In this document: piece by piece, positions 16,078-24,516 of the stretch | Layout of the letters: every line of letters begins with the position of its first letter | Numbering within the stretch: the stretch's first letter is position 1 | Made by a program: the position numbers and the translations under genes | DNA from: Streptomyces sp. NBC_00289 | GTDB lineage: Bacteria; Actinomycetota; Actinomycetes; Streptomycetales; Streptomycetaceae | Length of the DNA stretch: 64,000 nucleotides | Assembly (NCBI RefSeq): GCF_041435115.1 | Contig: NZ_CP108046.1 | Span: 5,022,001 to 5,086,000 of the forward strand | Direction of reading: 5' to 3' | The notes under the pieces: generated by a model | What the model saw: the letters and a program-made list of their open reading frames with translations, nothing else | Database searches by the model: none | What the model was told of the DNA's origin: nothing

Positions 16078-16449
16078 ATGAGTACGGCGACGTTTGAACT
16101 GGCGGCCGCGTCTGGTGACGTACTGAACGTGCTCGCCGCCTTCGTAGGTGGCCTGATCATCGCCGGTGGCCTGGTCTGGGCGGTGCTCTTGGGCGTCAAG
16201 CTCGGGGACGAGGAGTCCCCGAGACCCCGGCCGGAGGAGCAGCCCCAGCTGCCCACGACCGGTGCCGTCCGCGAGATGCGGGAGATGCGGGAGGCCGAGG
16301 AGGTCCCGGTCGCCGCGGACGAGACGGAACGGCTCATGCCGTACCAGCTCCGCCACTCGGGGACCAGACGAGGAGAGGACCAGCAGAGACAACGCTGGCT
16401 GCCGGGATCCAGCGGATCCTTCGGCAGCGGTGGCCTGGGACACACATAG
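16078..16449 (+). CDS. DUF6479 family membrane protein
   Basis: A 123-residue protein. One transmembrane helix lies at about residues 15-42. It is followed by a charged cytoplasmic tail with PRPEEQPQLP, REMREMREAEEVP, and a Ser/Gly-rich end (GSSGSFGSGGLG). This architecture matches DUF6479, a Streptomyces-restricted family of unknown role. There is no ribosome site; GATAAT lies 6 nt before the ATG, so the mRNA may be leaderless. Confidence 0.78.
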   Translation: MSTATFELAAASGDVLNVLAAFVGGLIIAGGLVWAVLLGVKLGDEESPRPRPEEQPQLPTTGAVREMREMREAEEVPVAADETERLMPYQLRHSGTRRGEDQQRQRWLPGSSGSFGSGGLGHT

Positions 16450-16520
16450 CCGGCCCGGAAGACGACGCGGGGGCTGCCACACCGTCCGTACCGGACGGGG
16501 GCAGCCCCGCTTCGGGTGTC

Positions 16521-17027
16521 TCAGACCCGGCTGTCCGCCGGCCGGTAGGTCGCCAGCGCCCAGATCACGAAGAAGTCGATGGCGATCATGACGAGCGACC
16601 AGATCGGCGCGTACGGCAGGAACAGGAACTGCGCCAGCATGCTCAGCGAGGCCAGGAAGATACCGGTGACGCGGGCCCAGGCGACGCCCCTGAGGATGCC
16701 GGCACCGGCCACCACGGCCAGCACGCCCAGGACCAGCAGGATCCAGCCCCAGCCGGTCAAGTTGATCTTGTAGACGTAGTCACCGATGCGGGTGTACACG
16801 TCGTCCTTGGCGAGCGCGGAGATGCCCTGGAATATCGCCAGGATGCCGTTCATCAGCATCAGGACACCGGCGAAGACGGCGCCGCCGGCGGCCCAGGCGG
16901 AGCCCGCGTGCGACGTGCCCCGGCTGCCCGCCTCGGGTGCCGAGCCGGCCGGCTGGTGCCCCTCGGCCCAGGCCGAGGAGGTCTGCCCCTGGCCGGTCGG
17001 CGGCTTCGCGTGCGGCTGCTGGGTCAT
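16521..17027 (-). CDS. DUF7144 family membrane protein
   Basis: A 168-residue protein. The first ~50 residues are polar and low in complexity (TQQPHAKPPTGQGQ). Four transmembrane helices follow (~55-75, ~97-115, ~118-135, ~140-158) with NLTGWGWILLVLGVLAVVAGAGI. This pattern fits the DUF7144 family seen across actinobacteria, function unknown. The ATG at 17027 is chosen because upstream residues are unlike the family. Confidence 0.78.
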   Translation of the reverse strand: MTQQPHAKPPTGQGQTSSAWAEGHQPAGSAPEAGSRGTSHAGSAWAAGGAVFAGVLMLMNGILAIFQGISALAKDDVYTRIGDYVYKINLTGWGWILLVLGVLAVVAGAGILRGVAWARVTGIFLASLSMLAQFLFLPYAPIWSLVMIAIDFFVIWALATYRPADSRV

Positions 17028-17281
17028 GGCCGTACCCCATATCTTCCGGGGCGGTGGGTCTCGTACGCCGTCCGCCCATGTCGTCGGTCCTCCGACGATC
17101 CGGCCGAACCGGTGCCGCCACCACGGGAGCTGCGCCGAACGGGTGACGCCCGGCATGCGGCTCCGGCCCCGCCGATCTTCACTGGAACGGAAGACACCCC
17201 CTCCCACCCCGGCCCGGTACGGACACCGGCCGAGGGGCGGACCCCACCGGGACGGACCCGGACGAAGTTTCTGGAGGCGAC

Positions 17282-17818
17282 ATGGCCGGTTATCGTGCGC
17301 GCCGGACGACGGCCGGAGCGCTGACGGCGGCCGTGGCGATCGTGGCCGCCGCGCTGGCCGGCTGCTCAGGTGACGACAGCCCGTCGGACGCGGTCAGCAA
17401 GGCCGCCTCGGCGGCCCGCTCGGCGGGCGCGGAGGTGACGGCCGCCGCGTCCTCGCTGGCCTCGCGGGCCGCGGAGGCGTACGCGTCGGCGACGGCCGAG
17501 GCGGGCCGCACCTTCGACGACATCAAGGGCGGGGTCGACGCGAAGGGCTCCGTCACGCTCGGCAGCCCGGACACCGACTCCGACGGACGGACGACGGTCG
17601 AGGTCACCGCGGAGAACACCGCGGATTCGGCGAAGTCCTTCGCCGTGCAGGTCGACTTCACCGACCGGAACGGCAAGCTGCTCGACGTGGTCGTCGTCAC
17701 CATCTCCGACGTGCCGGCCGGCGGGTCCGGCAAGGCCTCCGCCCGCAGCAACCGCGAGCTGTCCGAGGAGGCCCAGGACGAGGTGAAGACGAAGGTGGGC
17801 CGGGCGGTGCGGTACTGA
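17282..17818 (+). CDS. Secreted lipoprotein with FxLYD-like domain
   Basis: A 178-residue protein. Its signal peptide ends in the lipobox LAGC (Cys28). An Ala/Ser-rich helical linker (~40-80) follows. The C-terminal ~85 residues read as a beta-sandwich (VEVTAENTADSAKSFAVQVDF, LLDVVVVTISDVPAGGSG), like the FxLYD domain of actinobacterial lipoproteins. It should be anchored to the outer face of the membrane. GGAGGCGAC precedes the ATG. Its function is unknown. Confidence 0.78.
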   Translation: MAGYRARRTTAGALTAAVAIVAAALAGCSGDDSPSDAVSKAASAARSAGAEVTAAASSLASRAAEAYASATAEAGRTFDDIKGGVDAKGSVTLGSPDTDSDGRTTVEVTAENTADSAKSFAVQVDFTDRNGKLLDVVVVTISDVPAGGSGKASARSNRELSEEAQDEVKTKVGRAVRY

Positions 17819-17944
17819 TCCGGTCCGCCGCCGCCGACGCGGCACCCGGACCGGATGCCCCCCGGGCCGCGCGGCTCCGGGGCGACGCGACTCCCCGGCG
17901 GCATGACCTCGCGACCGCGCGACCCCGAGGCCGCGCGGCCCCCG

Positions 17945-17976
17945 GGCCACGCGACTTCCAGGCCACGCGACTTCCA
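17945..17976. repeat. 16-bp tandem repeat with degenerate copies upstream
   Basis: GGCCACGCGACTTCCA occurs twice in perfect tandem, followed by a partial copy into the next ribosome site. Diverged versions (CGACGCGACTCCCC and similar) extend back to about 17870. Confidence 0.7.
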
Positions 17977-17993
17977 GGCGACGAGGCGGAGCG

Positions 17994-19118
17994 ATGAGCG
18001 AGACACCGGTGGTCTTCACCGAGGCGGACTACGCGGCCCGGATGAGCCGGGCCGCCCGGGAGGCGGCCCTCGCCGGGCTCGCGGGCCTGCTCGTCACTCC
18101 CGGCCCCGACCTGGTCCGGCTGTGCGGCTACCGGCCCGCGGCGATCACCGGCCGCCTGACCCTGCTGGTGCTCACCGCGGACTCCGACCCCCGTCTGCTG
18201 GTACCGGCGGCGGAGCGACCGGACGCCGAGGCCGCGCCCGGGGCGGGTGCCCTGCGCACCTTCGTCTGGCAGGACGGCCAGGACCCGTACGCCGCCGCGG
18301 CCGGACTGCTGCGCCCGCACGGCCACTACGGCGTCTGCGACTCGACCTGGGCAGTGCACCTGCTGGGGCTCCAGGAGGCGCTGCCGCTGACCACCTACCG
18401 GCCGCTGACCGTGGTGCTGCCGATGCTGCGCGCGGTCAAGGACGAGCACGAGGTGGCGCGGCTGGCGGCGGCGGGCGCGGCGGCCGACGCGGCGTACGCG
18501 GAGATCCTCTCCGTACGGTTCGCCGGGCGCCGGGAGGCCGACGTGGCCGCCGACCTGGCCCGGCTGCTGCGCGAACACGGCCACAGCCAGGTCGACTTCA
18601 CCCTGGTGGGCTCCGGCCCCAACGCCGCCGATCCGCACCACGAGGCGGGCGAACGCACCATCGAGGCCGGCGACATGGTGGTCCTGGACTTCGGCGGCCT
18701 GCGCGACGGCTACGGCTCCGACACCACCCGCACGGTCCACGTCGGCGAGCCGACGGAGGAGGAGCGGCAGGTCCACGACATCGTGCGGGCCGCGCAGCAG
18801 GCGGCCTTCGAGGCCGTACGACCCGGTGTGCCCTGCCAGGAGATCCACCGGGTGGCCCGCACGGTGATCGAGAACGCCGGTTACGGCGAGCGGTTCGCGC
18901 ACCGCACCGGCCACGGCATCGGCGTCACCACCCGCGAACCGCCGTACCTGGTCGAGGGCGAGGAGCAGCCCCTGGTGCCCGGCATGTGCTTCTCCATCGA
19001 ACCCGGCATCTACCTGCCGGACCGCTTCGGGGTGCGTATCGAGGACATCGTGACGTGCACCGAGGACGCCGGGCGCCGGCTCAACACGACCCCCCACGAG
19101 CTGGCGATCGTGTCCTGA
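17994..19118 (+). CDS. M24 family Xaa-Pro peptidase
   Basis: A 374-residue cytoplasmic metallopeptidase. The N-terminal creatinase-like domain (~1-150) precedes a pita-bread domain. All five metal ligands are visible: Asp in VVLDFGG, Asp in YGSDTTRT, His in HRTGHGIG, Glu in FSIEPGIY, Glu in VRIEDIV. It cleaves N-terminal residues before proline (PepP/PepQ class); the exact substrate cannot be read. GAGGCGGAGCG precedes the ATG. It is independent of the lipoprotein gene upstream. Confidence 0.93.
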   Translation: MSETPVVFTEADYAARMSRAAREAALAGLAGLLVTPGPDLVRLCGYRPAAITGRLTLLVLTADSDPRLLVPAAERPDAEAAPGAGALRTFVWQDGQDPYAAAAGLLRPHGHYGVCDSTWAVHLLGLQEALPLTTYRPLTVVLPMLRAVKDEHEVARLAAAGAAADAAYAEILSVRFAGRREADVAADLARLLREHGHSQVDFTLVGSGPNAADPHHEAGERTIEAGDMVVLDFGGLRDGYGSDTTRTVHVGEPTEEERQVHDIVRAAQQAAFEAVRPGVPCQEIHRVARTVIENAGYGERFAHRTGHGIGVTTREPPYLVEGEEQPLVPGMCFSIEPGIYLPDRFGVRIEDIVTCTEDAGRRLNTTPHELAIVS

Positions 19119-19133
19119 GCCCGCGTCCGTTCC

Positions 19134-19826
19134 TCACGCCATCCAGAAGAAGACCGCCGTCATCCGCTTCTCCTCCAGTGTGGATCCGAAGTAACCGGTC
19201 GCGCTGTGCACGAGGTTGGCGCTGTAGAGGAGCAGCCGGTTGTACCGGTGCGGCACGCGTACGTCCTCCTCGAAGGCGTCGGCGGCGACGTACCGGGTGC
19301 CCAGCGCCTCGACGAGGTTGTTGTGCGGGGCCTGCACGACGTTGCCGCCGAGCCGTCCGCCCGGCAGGGACTGCCGGTGGAAACTCGTGCCGCAGTCCCT
19401 GGGCACGCCCGGGTTGAGGTAGAGAACGGCCGCGTACCGGCACAGGGCCCGTGAGTCGGTGTGCGGCCGGGGCTCGCTCTCGCCCTCGCCCACGACCTGT
19501 ACGCAGTTGTGGTTGAGCGTTCCGCCGCCGGGCGCCCGCTGCACCCACAGCTTCCCGGCCCCGGTCGCCTGCCGCACCAGCCGCTCCACGCACCCGAGTT
19601 CGGCCGCGTCGAGACCGGGCATGGCCCGCAGCCCCGGCCAGGCCTCCGGCTTGTCCGGGTGGCCCTCGATCCAGTCGTCCTTGGCGAGACAGCGCTCCCG
19701 GACGGCGTCCGGGTCGGGCAGGACGTCGTCCAGGACCCAGTAGTCCCGCCCCTTGGTGGGCTTCCGGTAAGGAAGGACGGGGAGGATGGGAAGAGCCGTG
19801 GGGACTCTGGGGAGCTGTGGGGGCAT
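19134..19826 (-). CDS. DUF6445 family protein, 2OG-Fe(II) dioxygenase-like
   Basis: A 230-residue soluble protein. PHTDS near residue 121 supplies an HxD pair, and a distal His lies in ANLVHSATGYFGST; R in EEKRMTAVFF could bind 2-oxoglutarate. This fits the DUF6445 family with a double-stranded beta-helix resembling prolyl-hydroxylase-type enzymes. The substrate is unknown and no biosynthetic cluster surrounds it. It converges on the M24 gene, with 15 bp between stops. Confidence 0.72.
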   Translation of the reverse strand: MPPQLPRVPTALPILPVLPYRKPTKGRDYWVLDDVLPDPDAVRERCLAKDDWIEGHPDKPEAWPGLRAMPGLDAAELGCVERLVRQATGAGKLWVQRAPGGGTLNHNCVQVVGEGESEPRPHTDSRALCRYAAVLYLNPGVPRDCGTSFHRQSLPGGRLGGNVVQAPHNNLVEALGTRYVAADAFEEDVRVPHRYNRLLLYSANLVHSATGYFGSTLEEKRMTAVFFWMA

Positions 19827-20079
19827 GCGGCCGAATGTAGGGCGGGAGATCGTCTCGACTCTCCCGCAGCGCGGTCAACGTTCCGTCAACTTGCCTGTCC
19901 ACTGAGCGACTTATGCGCGCTTTGACCGCTCGTGCCGGACCGGCCCGCACGCCCGGATGAGGCCCTCGTCACAGCCCCCGCCTCACTCTTTACCAAATCA
20001 AAAGGTTTCCGCGGTCGCCCCCCTCGTACTTCCCTGTGTCCGACCCGCCCACCGGCGGGACCGCCACGGGGCAGGAGGC

Positions 20080-20811
20080 ATGGTGCGCTTTTCGCGGAAC
20101 GCGACGGGAACGATCTTCGTGGGCGGGGCCCTCGGTCTGACCCTGGCCGCGCTGGCTTATCCCTCGATGCTGGGTCTCAGTACCGTCTCCAGTTCACCGG
20201 ACCGGATCATCGCCCAGACGCAGTGGGGGCCGCTGACGGAGTCGGACCGCGACTTCGTGGTCAAGGTGCGCGCGGCCGGGCTGTGGGAGTACCCGGTGGG
20301 GCAGATCGGCCTGCAGAAGGGGACCACCAAGGGGGTCCTCACGGCGAGCCAGCACCTTGTCGACGGGCACGCCGGCCTGGACGCCACCTGCCGCAAGATC
20401 GCGCCCATGCTCAACATCACGCTGCCCAACGTGGCGAGCCCGCAGCAGCAGGGCTTCGTGTCGCAGCTGAGCGCGGACACCGGCAAGCAGTTCGACATCG
20501 ACTTCGCCAACATCCTGCGCATCACGCACGGCTCGATCTTCAACACGGTCGCGAAGGTCCGCTCCACCACCAAGAACTCCCTGGTGCGGGCCCTGGCCGA
20601 CCAGGCCAACGTGACCGTCCTCGACCACATCACGGTCATGGAGAAGACCGGACTGGTCAACTTCGACCAGTCCCTCTTCACCCAGACCACCCCGCCGAAG
20701 CTGCCCAAGTCGGACCTGACCCCGCCGGCCCCGCCGGCCGGCCAGCCGGAGGTCGTCCTGACCCCGCCGCCCAACAGCACCGAGACGCCGAAGCCACTGC
20801 CGACCTCGTGA
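20080..20811 (+). CDS. DUF4142 domain exported protein
   Basis: A 243-residue protein. An uncleaved or signal helix lies at about 10-32 after MVRFSRNATG. The DUF4142 four-helix ferritin-like domain follows (SDRDFVVKVRAAGLWEYPVG, ASQHLVDGHAGLDATCRKIA, RITHGSIFNTVAKVR, VTVLDHITVMEKTGLV). The Pro-rich C-terminus (PPAPPAGQPE) is wall-associated in character. GGAGG at 20074-20078 sits very close to ATG 20080. GTG 20083 is the alternative start and has slightly better spacing. DUF4142 proteins are envelope-located with unknown function. Confidence 0.85.
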   Translation: MVRFSRNATGTIFVGGALGLTLAALAYPSMLGLSTVSSSPDRIIAQTQWGPLTESDRDFVVKVRAAGLWEYPVGQIGLQKGTTKGVLTASQHLVDGHAGLDATCRKIAPMLNITLPNVASPQQQGFVSQLSADTGKQFDIDFANILRITHGSIFNTVAKVRSTTKNSLVRALADQANVTVLDHITVMEKTGLVNFDQSLFTQTTPPKLPKSDLTPPAPPAGQPEVVLTPPPNSTETPKPLPTS

Positions 20812-20843
20812 CAGCGGGGGGCCCGGGCGGCCCCTCGCCCGCC

Positions 20844-22505
20844 CTACCCGCCGAGCCACACGGTCGTGTCCGGTCCCAGCAGACCGCCCTCCAGCGGCCC
20901 GCTGGTCAGCAGCACCTCCCCGGCCGGCACCGCGACCGGCTCGTCCGACAGGTTGGTGACACAGCGCCAGCCCTCGTGCCGGGCGAAGTGCAGGACCCCG
21001 GGCAAAGCGTCGTCCGCCCAGGCCAGCCCCTCGCCCTGGAGCAGCTTGCGGCGCAGCCGCAGGGCCGTGCGGTAGAGCTCCAGGGTCGAGCCCTCGACCC
21101 CGTCCTGCGCCTCGACGGCGTACGACGCGAAGCTCTCCGGCTGCGGCAGCCAGGCCGCGCCCGCCCCGAAGCCGTACGACGGTCCGGTCCTCGTCCACGG
21201 CAGCGGGACCCGGCATCCGTCGCGTCCCTTGCGGACCCGGCCCGTCTGCTCCCAGACGGGGTCCTGGAGAACCTCGACGGGCAGGTCGGCGACCTCGGGC
21301 AGACCGAGTTCCTCGCCCTGGTAGACGTACGACGATCCCGGCAGCGCCAGCATCAGCAGCGTGGCCGCCCGGGCCCGGCGCAGGCCCGCCACCGGGTCGA
21401 CGGCGGGGGCGTGGCCGCCGGACAGCAGCCAGGCGTTGTCGTCGGTGCCCGGCGGGAGCAGGAGGCGGGAGGCGTGCCGTACGACGTCGTGGTTGGACAG
21501 GACCCAGGTGGCCGACGCTCCGGCCATCGCGGCCGTGTCCAGGGAGTCGGTGATCACCTGGCGCAGTTCGGTCGCGTCCCAGGGGGTTTGGAGGTACTCG
21601 AAGTTGAAGGCCTGGCCGAGTTCGTCCGGCCGGGCGTACAGCGCGCGCCGGGCCCCCTGCACCCACGCCTCGGCGACCGCGGTGCGGGGCGGGTGGTAGT
21701 CGTCGAGGACGGCGCGCCAGTCGCGGTAGATCTCGTGGACCTCGTCGCGGTCGTAGAAGGGGTGGGAGCCGGGCGGGAGGCCGGCGAGCGTCGCCTCGCC
21801 GCTGACCTCCGTGGCGCCGAGGTCGCGCAGCGGCTCGCTCAGGTCCTTGGCCAGGCCGTGCGCGACGTCGACGCGGAAGCCGTCGACCCCGCGGTCGGAC
21901 CAGAAGCGCAGGGTGGTCCGGAAGTCGGCGCGGATCTCCTCGTTGTCCCAGTTCAGGTCGGGCTGCTGGGGTGCGAACAGATGCAGGTACCACTGGCCGT
22001 CCGGCACTCGTCGCCAGGCGCTGCCGCCGAACACGGACTGCCAGTCGGTGGGCGGCAGTGCGCCGTGGGTGCCGCGGCCGTCGCGGAAGACGTAGCGGTC
22101 GCGGGCGGCGGAGCCGGGTCCGGCCCGCAGGGCCTCCTGGAACCAGACGTGCTGGTGCGAGGTGTGGTTCGGCACCAGGTCGACGATCACCTTCAGGCCC
22201 AGCCGGTGGGCCTCGGTCGCCATGGCGTCGAAGTCGTCGAGGGTGCCCAGGCGCGGGTCGACGTCGCGGTGGTCGGCGACGTCGTAGCCGCCGTCGGCGA
22301 GTTCCGAGGGGTAGAAGGGGCTGAGCCACAGGGCGTCGACGCCGAGCGCGGCGAGGTGGCTCAGGCGCCCGGTGACACCGCGGATGTCGCCGAGCCCGTC
22401 GCCGTCGGCGTCGGCGAAGCTGCGGGGGTAGACCTGGTAGACGACGGCCTGCCGCCACCAGTCGGGGTCCTTGCTGGAGAGGTCGGGCGTGGTGCGAACG
22501 GTCAC
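20844..22505 (-). CDS. GH13 alpha-glucosidase / oligo-1,6-glucosidase
   Basis: A 553-residue cytoplasmic enzyme. It has VVYQVYPRSFADADGDGLGD, DLVPNHTS, nucleophile Asp in DGFRVDVAHG, acid/base Glu in AVAEAWV, and SNHDVVRH. It hydrolyses alpha-glucosidic bonds of maltose- or isomaltose-type sugars. Start GTG 22505 follows GGAGGAG; an upstream in-frame ATG would add a repeat-derived KAPAR/PPTK tail foreign to the family. Usually such genes follow a sugar ABC operon with a LacI regulator, but here it stands alone. Confidence 0.93.
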   Translation of the reverse strand: MTVRTTPDLSSKDPDWWRQAVVYQVYPRSFADADGDGLGDIRGVTGRLSHLAALGVDALWLSPFYPSELADGGYDVADHRDVDPRLGTLDDFDAMATEAHRLGLKVIVDLVPNHTSHQHVWFQEALRAGPGSAARDRYVFRDGRGTHGALPPTDWQSVFGGSAWRRVPDGQWYLHLFAPQQPDLNWDNEEIRADFRTTLRFWSDRGVDGFRVDVAHGLAKDLSEPLRDLGATEVSGEATLAGLPPGSHPFYDRDEVHEIYRDWRAVLDDYHPPRTAVAEAWVQGARRALYARPDELGQAFNFEYLQTPWDATELRQVITDSLDTAAMAGASATWVLSNHDVVRHASRLLLPPGTDDNAWLLSGGHAPAVDPVAGLRRARAATLLMLALPGSSYVYQGEELGLPEVADLPVEVLQDPVWEQTGRVRKGRDGCRVPLPWTRTGPSYGFGAGAAWLPQPESFASYAVEAQDGVEGSTLELYRTALRLRRKLLQGEGLAWADDALPGVLHFARHEGWRCVTNLSDEPVAVPAGEVLLTSGPLEGGLLGPDTTVWLGG

Positions 22506-22575
22506 GCGTGCTCCTCCGCGGTGTGTACGGGCGGGTGCGTTGCGAGCGGGTGCCTGCTTTGTGGGCGGGTGCTGC

Positions 22576-22628
22576 GCGGGCGGGTGCTTTGTGGGCGGTG
22601 CTGTGCGGGCGGGTGCTTTGTGGGCGGT
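22576..22628. repeat. 29-bp tandem repeats upstream of the glucosidase gene
   Basis: GCGGGCGGGTGCTTTGTGGG starts copies at 22576 and 22605 (period 29), with diverged copies back to about 22540. They lie in the 365-bp divergent region between the glucosidase and wall-protein genes, which also holds the wall-protein promoter. Confidence 0.75.
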
Positions 22629-22755
22629 AAGGAGAACCCTGTCCACTTGGCCGGAAAAGTGAACATCCAGCCTGTCTCCGCGCGGTCCGGAGGGAGGTAT
22701 TCCCTGTGTGGGGGAATTGTAATGACTGGCTCAACCACCTTTGTATCGCCGCAGG

Positions 22756-22785
22756 TTGACAGCCCTGAGCCAGGAGATCCACGAT
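22756..22785 (+). promoter_or_regulatory. Candidate promoter of the LAETG protein gene
   Basis: A perfect -35 TTGACA (22756-22761) is followed 18 bp later by CACGAT, a weak -10. It lies 86 bp before the ATG. Confidence 0.35.
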
Positions 22786-22870
22786 GTGCGCACGCTGTGG
22801 CGCATGTGACCAATGGGCCCAGTGTTTCTTCGGGTTACTCACCCCCCGCACACGCCAAGATGGGATACGC

Positions 22871-23791
22871 ATGTCCATAGCGAGACGTGTCACCGTGCGC
22901 CGCCTGCTGGGGACGGGCGTCGCGACGCTCGCCCTCTGTACCGCCTCCGTCGCCGCCGCCTCCGGCGCCTTCGCCACCGGTACGCCCGGCGGCGACGGCT
23001 GGAAGTCCGCCGACGGCTACCAGCCCGGATCGGGGGCGGGCACGGTCACGGAGACCGACCGCTGCCAGTTCTCGCTCGACGGCACCGACTTCTACGACTC
23101 GGTGAAGGTGGACGACCAGAACCTGCGGCCCACCGACGACGGCAAGGTCCACGTCAAGGTCCGCACCGCCGGCGACGCCACCACCTGCACCGCCTCCCTG
23201 GCCTCCTACCTCGCCCACGGGTCCAGCTTCCGCACCTCCGGCGAGCAGGTCTTCGTCGACTTCGACACCGTGACGGTCAAGCCGGGCCAGACCGAGTCCC
23301 TGGACATCGCCGTGCCGGACGCGGGCTGCTACGCGCAGATCGACCTCTACCGGGGTGCGGTCAGGTTCGACGGCAAGCTCGACGCGAAGGACGGCTTCGA
23401 GCACGGCGACCTGCCCAAGGGCCCGGACCGCCCGGTCATCAAGGACAAGCTGATCGCGGCCTGGAACGGCGGCACGAAGGACTGCACGACGGCTCCGCCC
23501 GAGACGCCGTCCACCCCGACGGCCCCGGAGTCCTCCGAGCCCTCCCAGCCGGCGGAGGAGTCCACGCCGCCGGCGAGCGAGACGCCGTCGACCGAGACCG
23601 GGACCCCGACTCCGGCCGCCTCCGAGTCCACCACCGCGCCGGCCACCACGCCGAACGGCGGCGGTGACGACCTCGCCGAGACCGGCGCGAACGGCAGCAC
23701 GGGGCCGATCGCGATCGGGGCGGCGGTGCTGCTGGCCGGCGGCGCGGGCCTCGTGGTGGCCACCCGCCGGCGCCGGAGCACGCGCGCGTGA
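22871..23791 (+). CDS. Sortase-anchored cell-wall protein (LAETG)
   Basis: A 306-residue protein. Its signal peptide (MSIARRVTVRRLL, then a hydrophobic core to ~GAFATG) leads to a beta-rich domain (~40-195) with Cys pairs. A Pro/Thr/Ser/Glu wall-spanning stalk follows (~200-270). The end has the sorting signal LAETG, a hydrophobic helix and RRRRSTRA. LAxTG is the class E sortase motif in Streptomyces, used for long chaplins and other surface proteins. The start at 22871 is required for the signal peptide. The ligand of the N-terminal domain is unknown. Confidence 0.9.
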   Translation: MSIARRVTVRRLLGTGVATLALCTASVAAASGAFATGTPGGDGWKSADGYQPGSGAGTVTETDRCQFSLDGTDFYDSVKVDDQNLRPTDDGKVHVKVRTAGDATTCTASLASYLAHGSSFRTSGEQVFVDFDTVTVKPGQTESLDIAVPDAGCYAQIDLYRGAVRFDGKLDAKDGFEHGDLPKGPDRPVIKDKLIAAWNGGTKDCTTAPPETPSTPTAPESSEPSQPAEESTPPASETPSTETGTPTPAASESTTAPATTPNGGGDDLAETGANGSTGPIAIGAAVLLAGGAGLVVATRRRRSTRA

Positions 23792-23794
23792 CCC

Positions 23795-23823
23795 TTCCAG
23801 GGGGCGGCCTCCGCCCCCTGGAA
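23795..23823. terminator. Bidirectional terminator
   Basis: TTCCAGGGGGCGG/CCGCCCCCTGGAA, 13 bp with a 3-nt loop, exactly between the convergent LAETG and ArsR genes. Confidence 0.85.
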
Positions 23824-23843
23824 CACACACCGGGGGCCGAGCC

Positions 23844-24203
23844 TCACCCGTCGGAAGGACCGAGAGGCTCGAGCAGGGCGGCGACGGTTTCGTCGACCAG
23901 CCTGTAGCGCACCACCCGTCCCTCCCTCTCCCCCTCGACGACCCCGGCCGCCCGCAGCAGCCTGAGCGCCTGCGAGACGGCGGGGTCGTTCGTCCCGGTC
24001 GCGATCGCCAGGTCGGACACGGCCAGCGGTCCGGTGCGGTGCAGGGCCAGCAGCAGGGCCAGCCGCCGGGGCTCGCCGAGCAGGGCGAAGCGGTCGGCCC
24101 AGGTGCGGACATGCGCGGGGTCGCCGATGGCGGCGACGGCGTCACACACGCGGTGACCGTCGATGGTGCGCCGGTCCGCGCGGTCGGCCGGGACGAGATG
24201 CAT
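23844..24203 (-). CDS. ArsR/SmtB-family metal-sensing repressor
   Basis: A 119-residue winged-helix protein. The recognition region is VSDLAIATGTNDPAVSQALR LLRAAG, and the beta-wing is EREGRVVRYRL. Potential metal ligands sit at the N-terminus (His2, His17, Cys20). It diverges from a Ni/Co permease gene with a 24-bp palindrome between them, so it most likely represses itself and the permease in response to nickel or cobalt. ATG 24203 is chosen because the next upstream codons are rich in Pro/Ala and lie over the operator. Confidence 0.85.
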   Translation of the reverse strand: MHLVPADRADRRTIDGHRVCDAVAAIGDPAHVRTWADRFALLGEPRRLALLLALHRTGPLAVSDLAIATGTNDPAVSQALRLLRAAGVVEGEREGRVVRYRLVDETVAALLEPLGPSDG

Positions 24204-24238
24204 ACCGCCATCCTCGCAGGCGCACTGTGTGATCTTCC

Positions 24239-24262
24239 ATACCTGCGCAGGTGCGCAGCTAT
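24239..24262. promoter_or_regulatory. ArsR operator palindrome
   Basis: ATA-C-CTGCGCA-GG-TGCGCAG-C-TAT is symmetric except for one C/C position and the centre. The 24-bp length and ATA...TAT ends are typical of SmtB/ArsR operators. It lies 35 bp from the arsR start and just upstream of the riboswitch, so it can control both directions. Confidence 0.7.
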
Positions 24263-24283
24263 GCAGTGGACCGCCCGCCGCCC

Positions 24284-24478
24284 TACGGTGGTCGGGCCGT
24301 GGTGCTCGGGAAGCCGGTGACGACCCCTCAGGGGTCCATGCCGGAGCGGCCCTCGCCACTGTGATCGGGGAGTTTCCGGCCCACCGTCCCGCGAGGGACA
24401 GCCACTGGTCGCCGCAGGGTGACCGGGAAGGCGGGCCGGCGGCGTACGACCCGTAAGCCAGGAGACCGGCCACGGCAT
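24284..24478 (+). promoter_or_regulatory. Cobalamin (B12) riboswitch
   Basis: The leader of the Ni/Co permease carries the conserved blocks in order: GGGAAGCCGGTG (from about 24308), CGCCACTGTGA with GGGGAG (24353-24372), AGCCACTGG, CCGGGAAGGC, and the B12 box TAAGCCAGGAGACCGGC (24454-24470). This matches the cobalamin riboswitch class (Rfam RF00174 family from memory). It ends about 40 nt before the ATG, so adenosylcobalamin probably blocks translation. It identifies cobalt as the likely physiological cargo. Confidence 0.93.
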
Positions 24479-24516
24479 CTCACGAAGTGATCCACGAGGT
24501 GCTGGAGCGTGACCGC

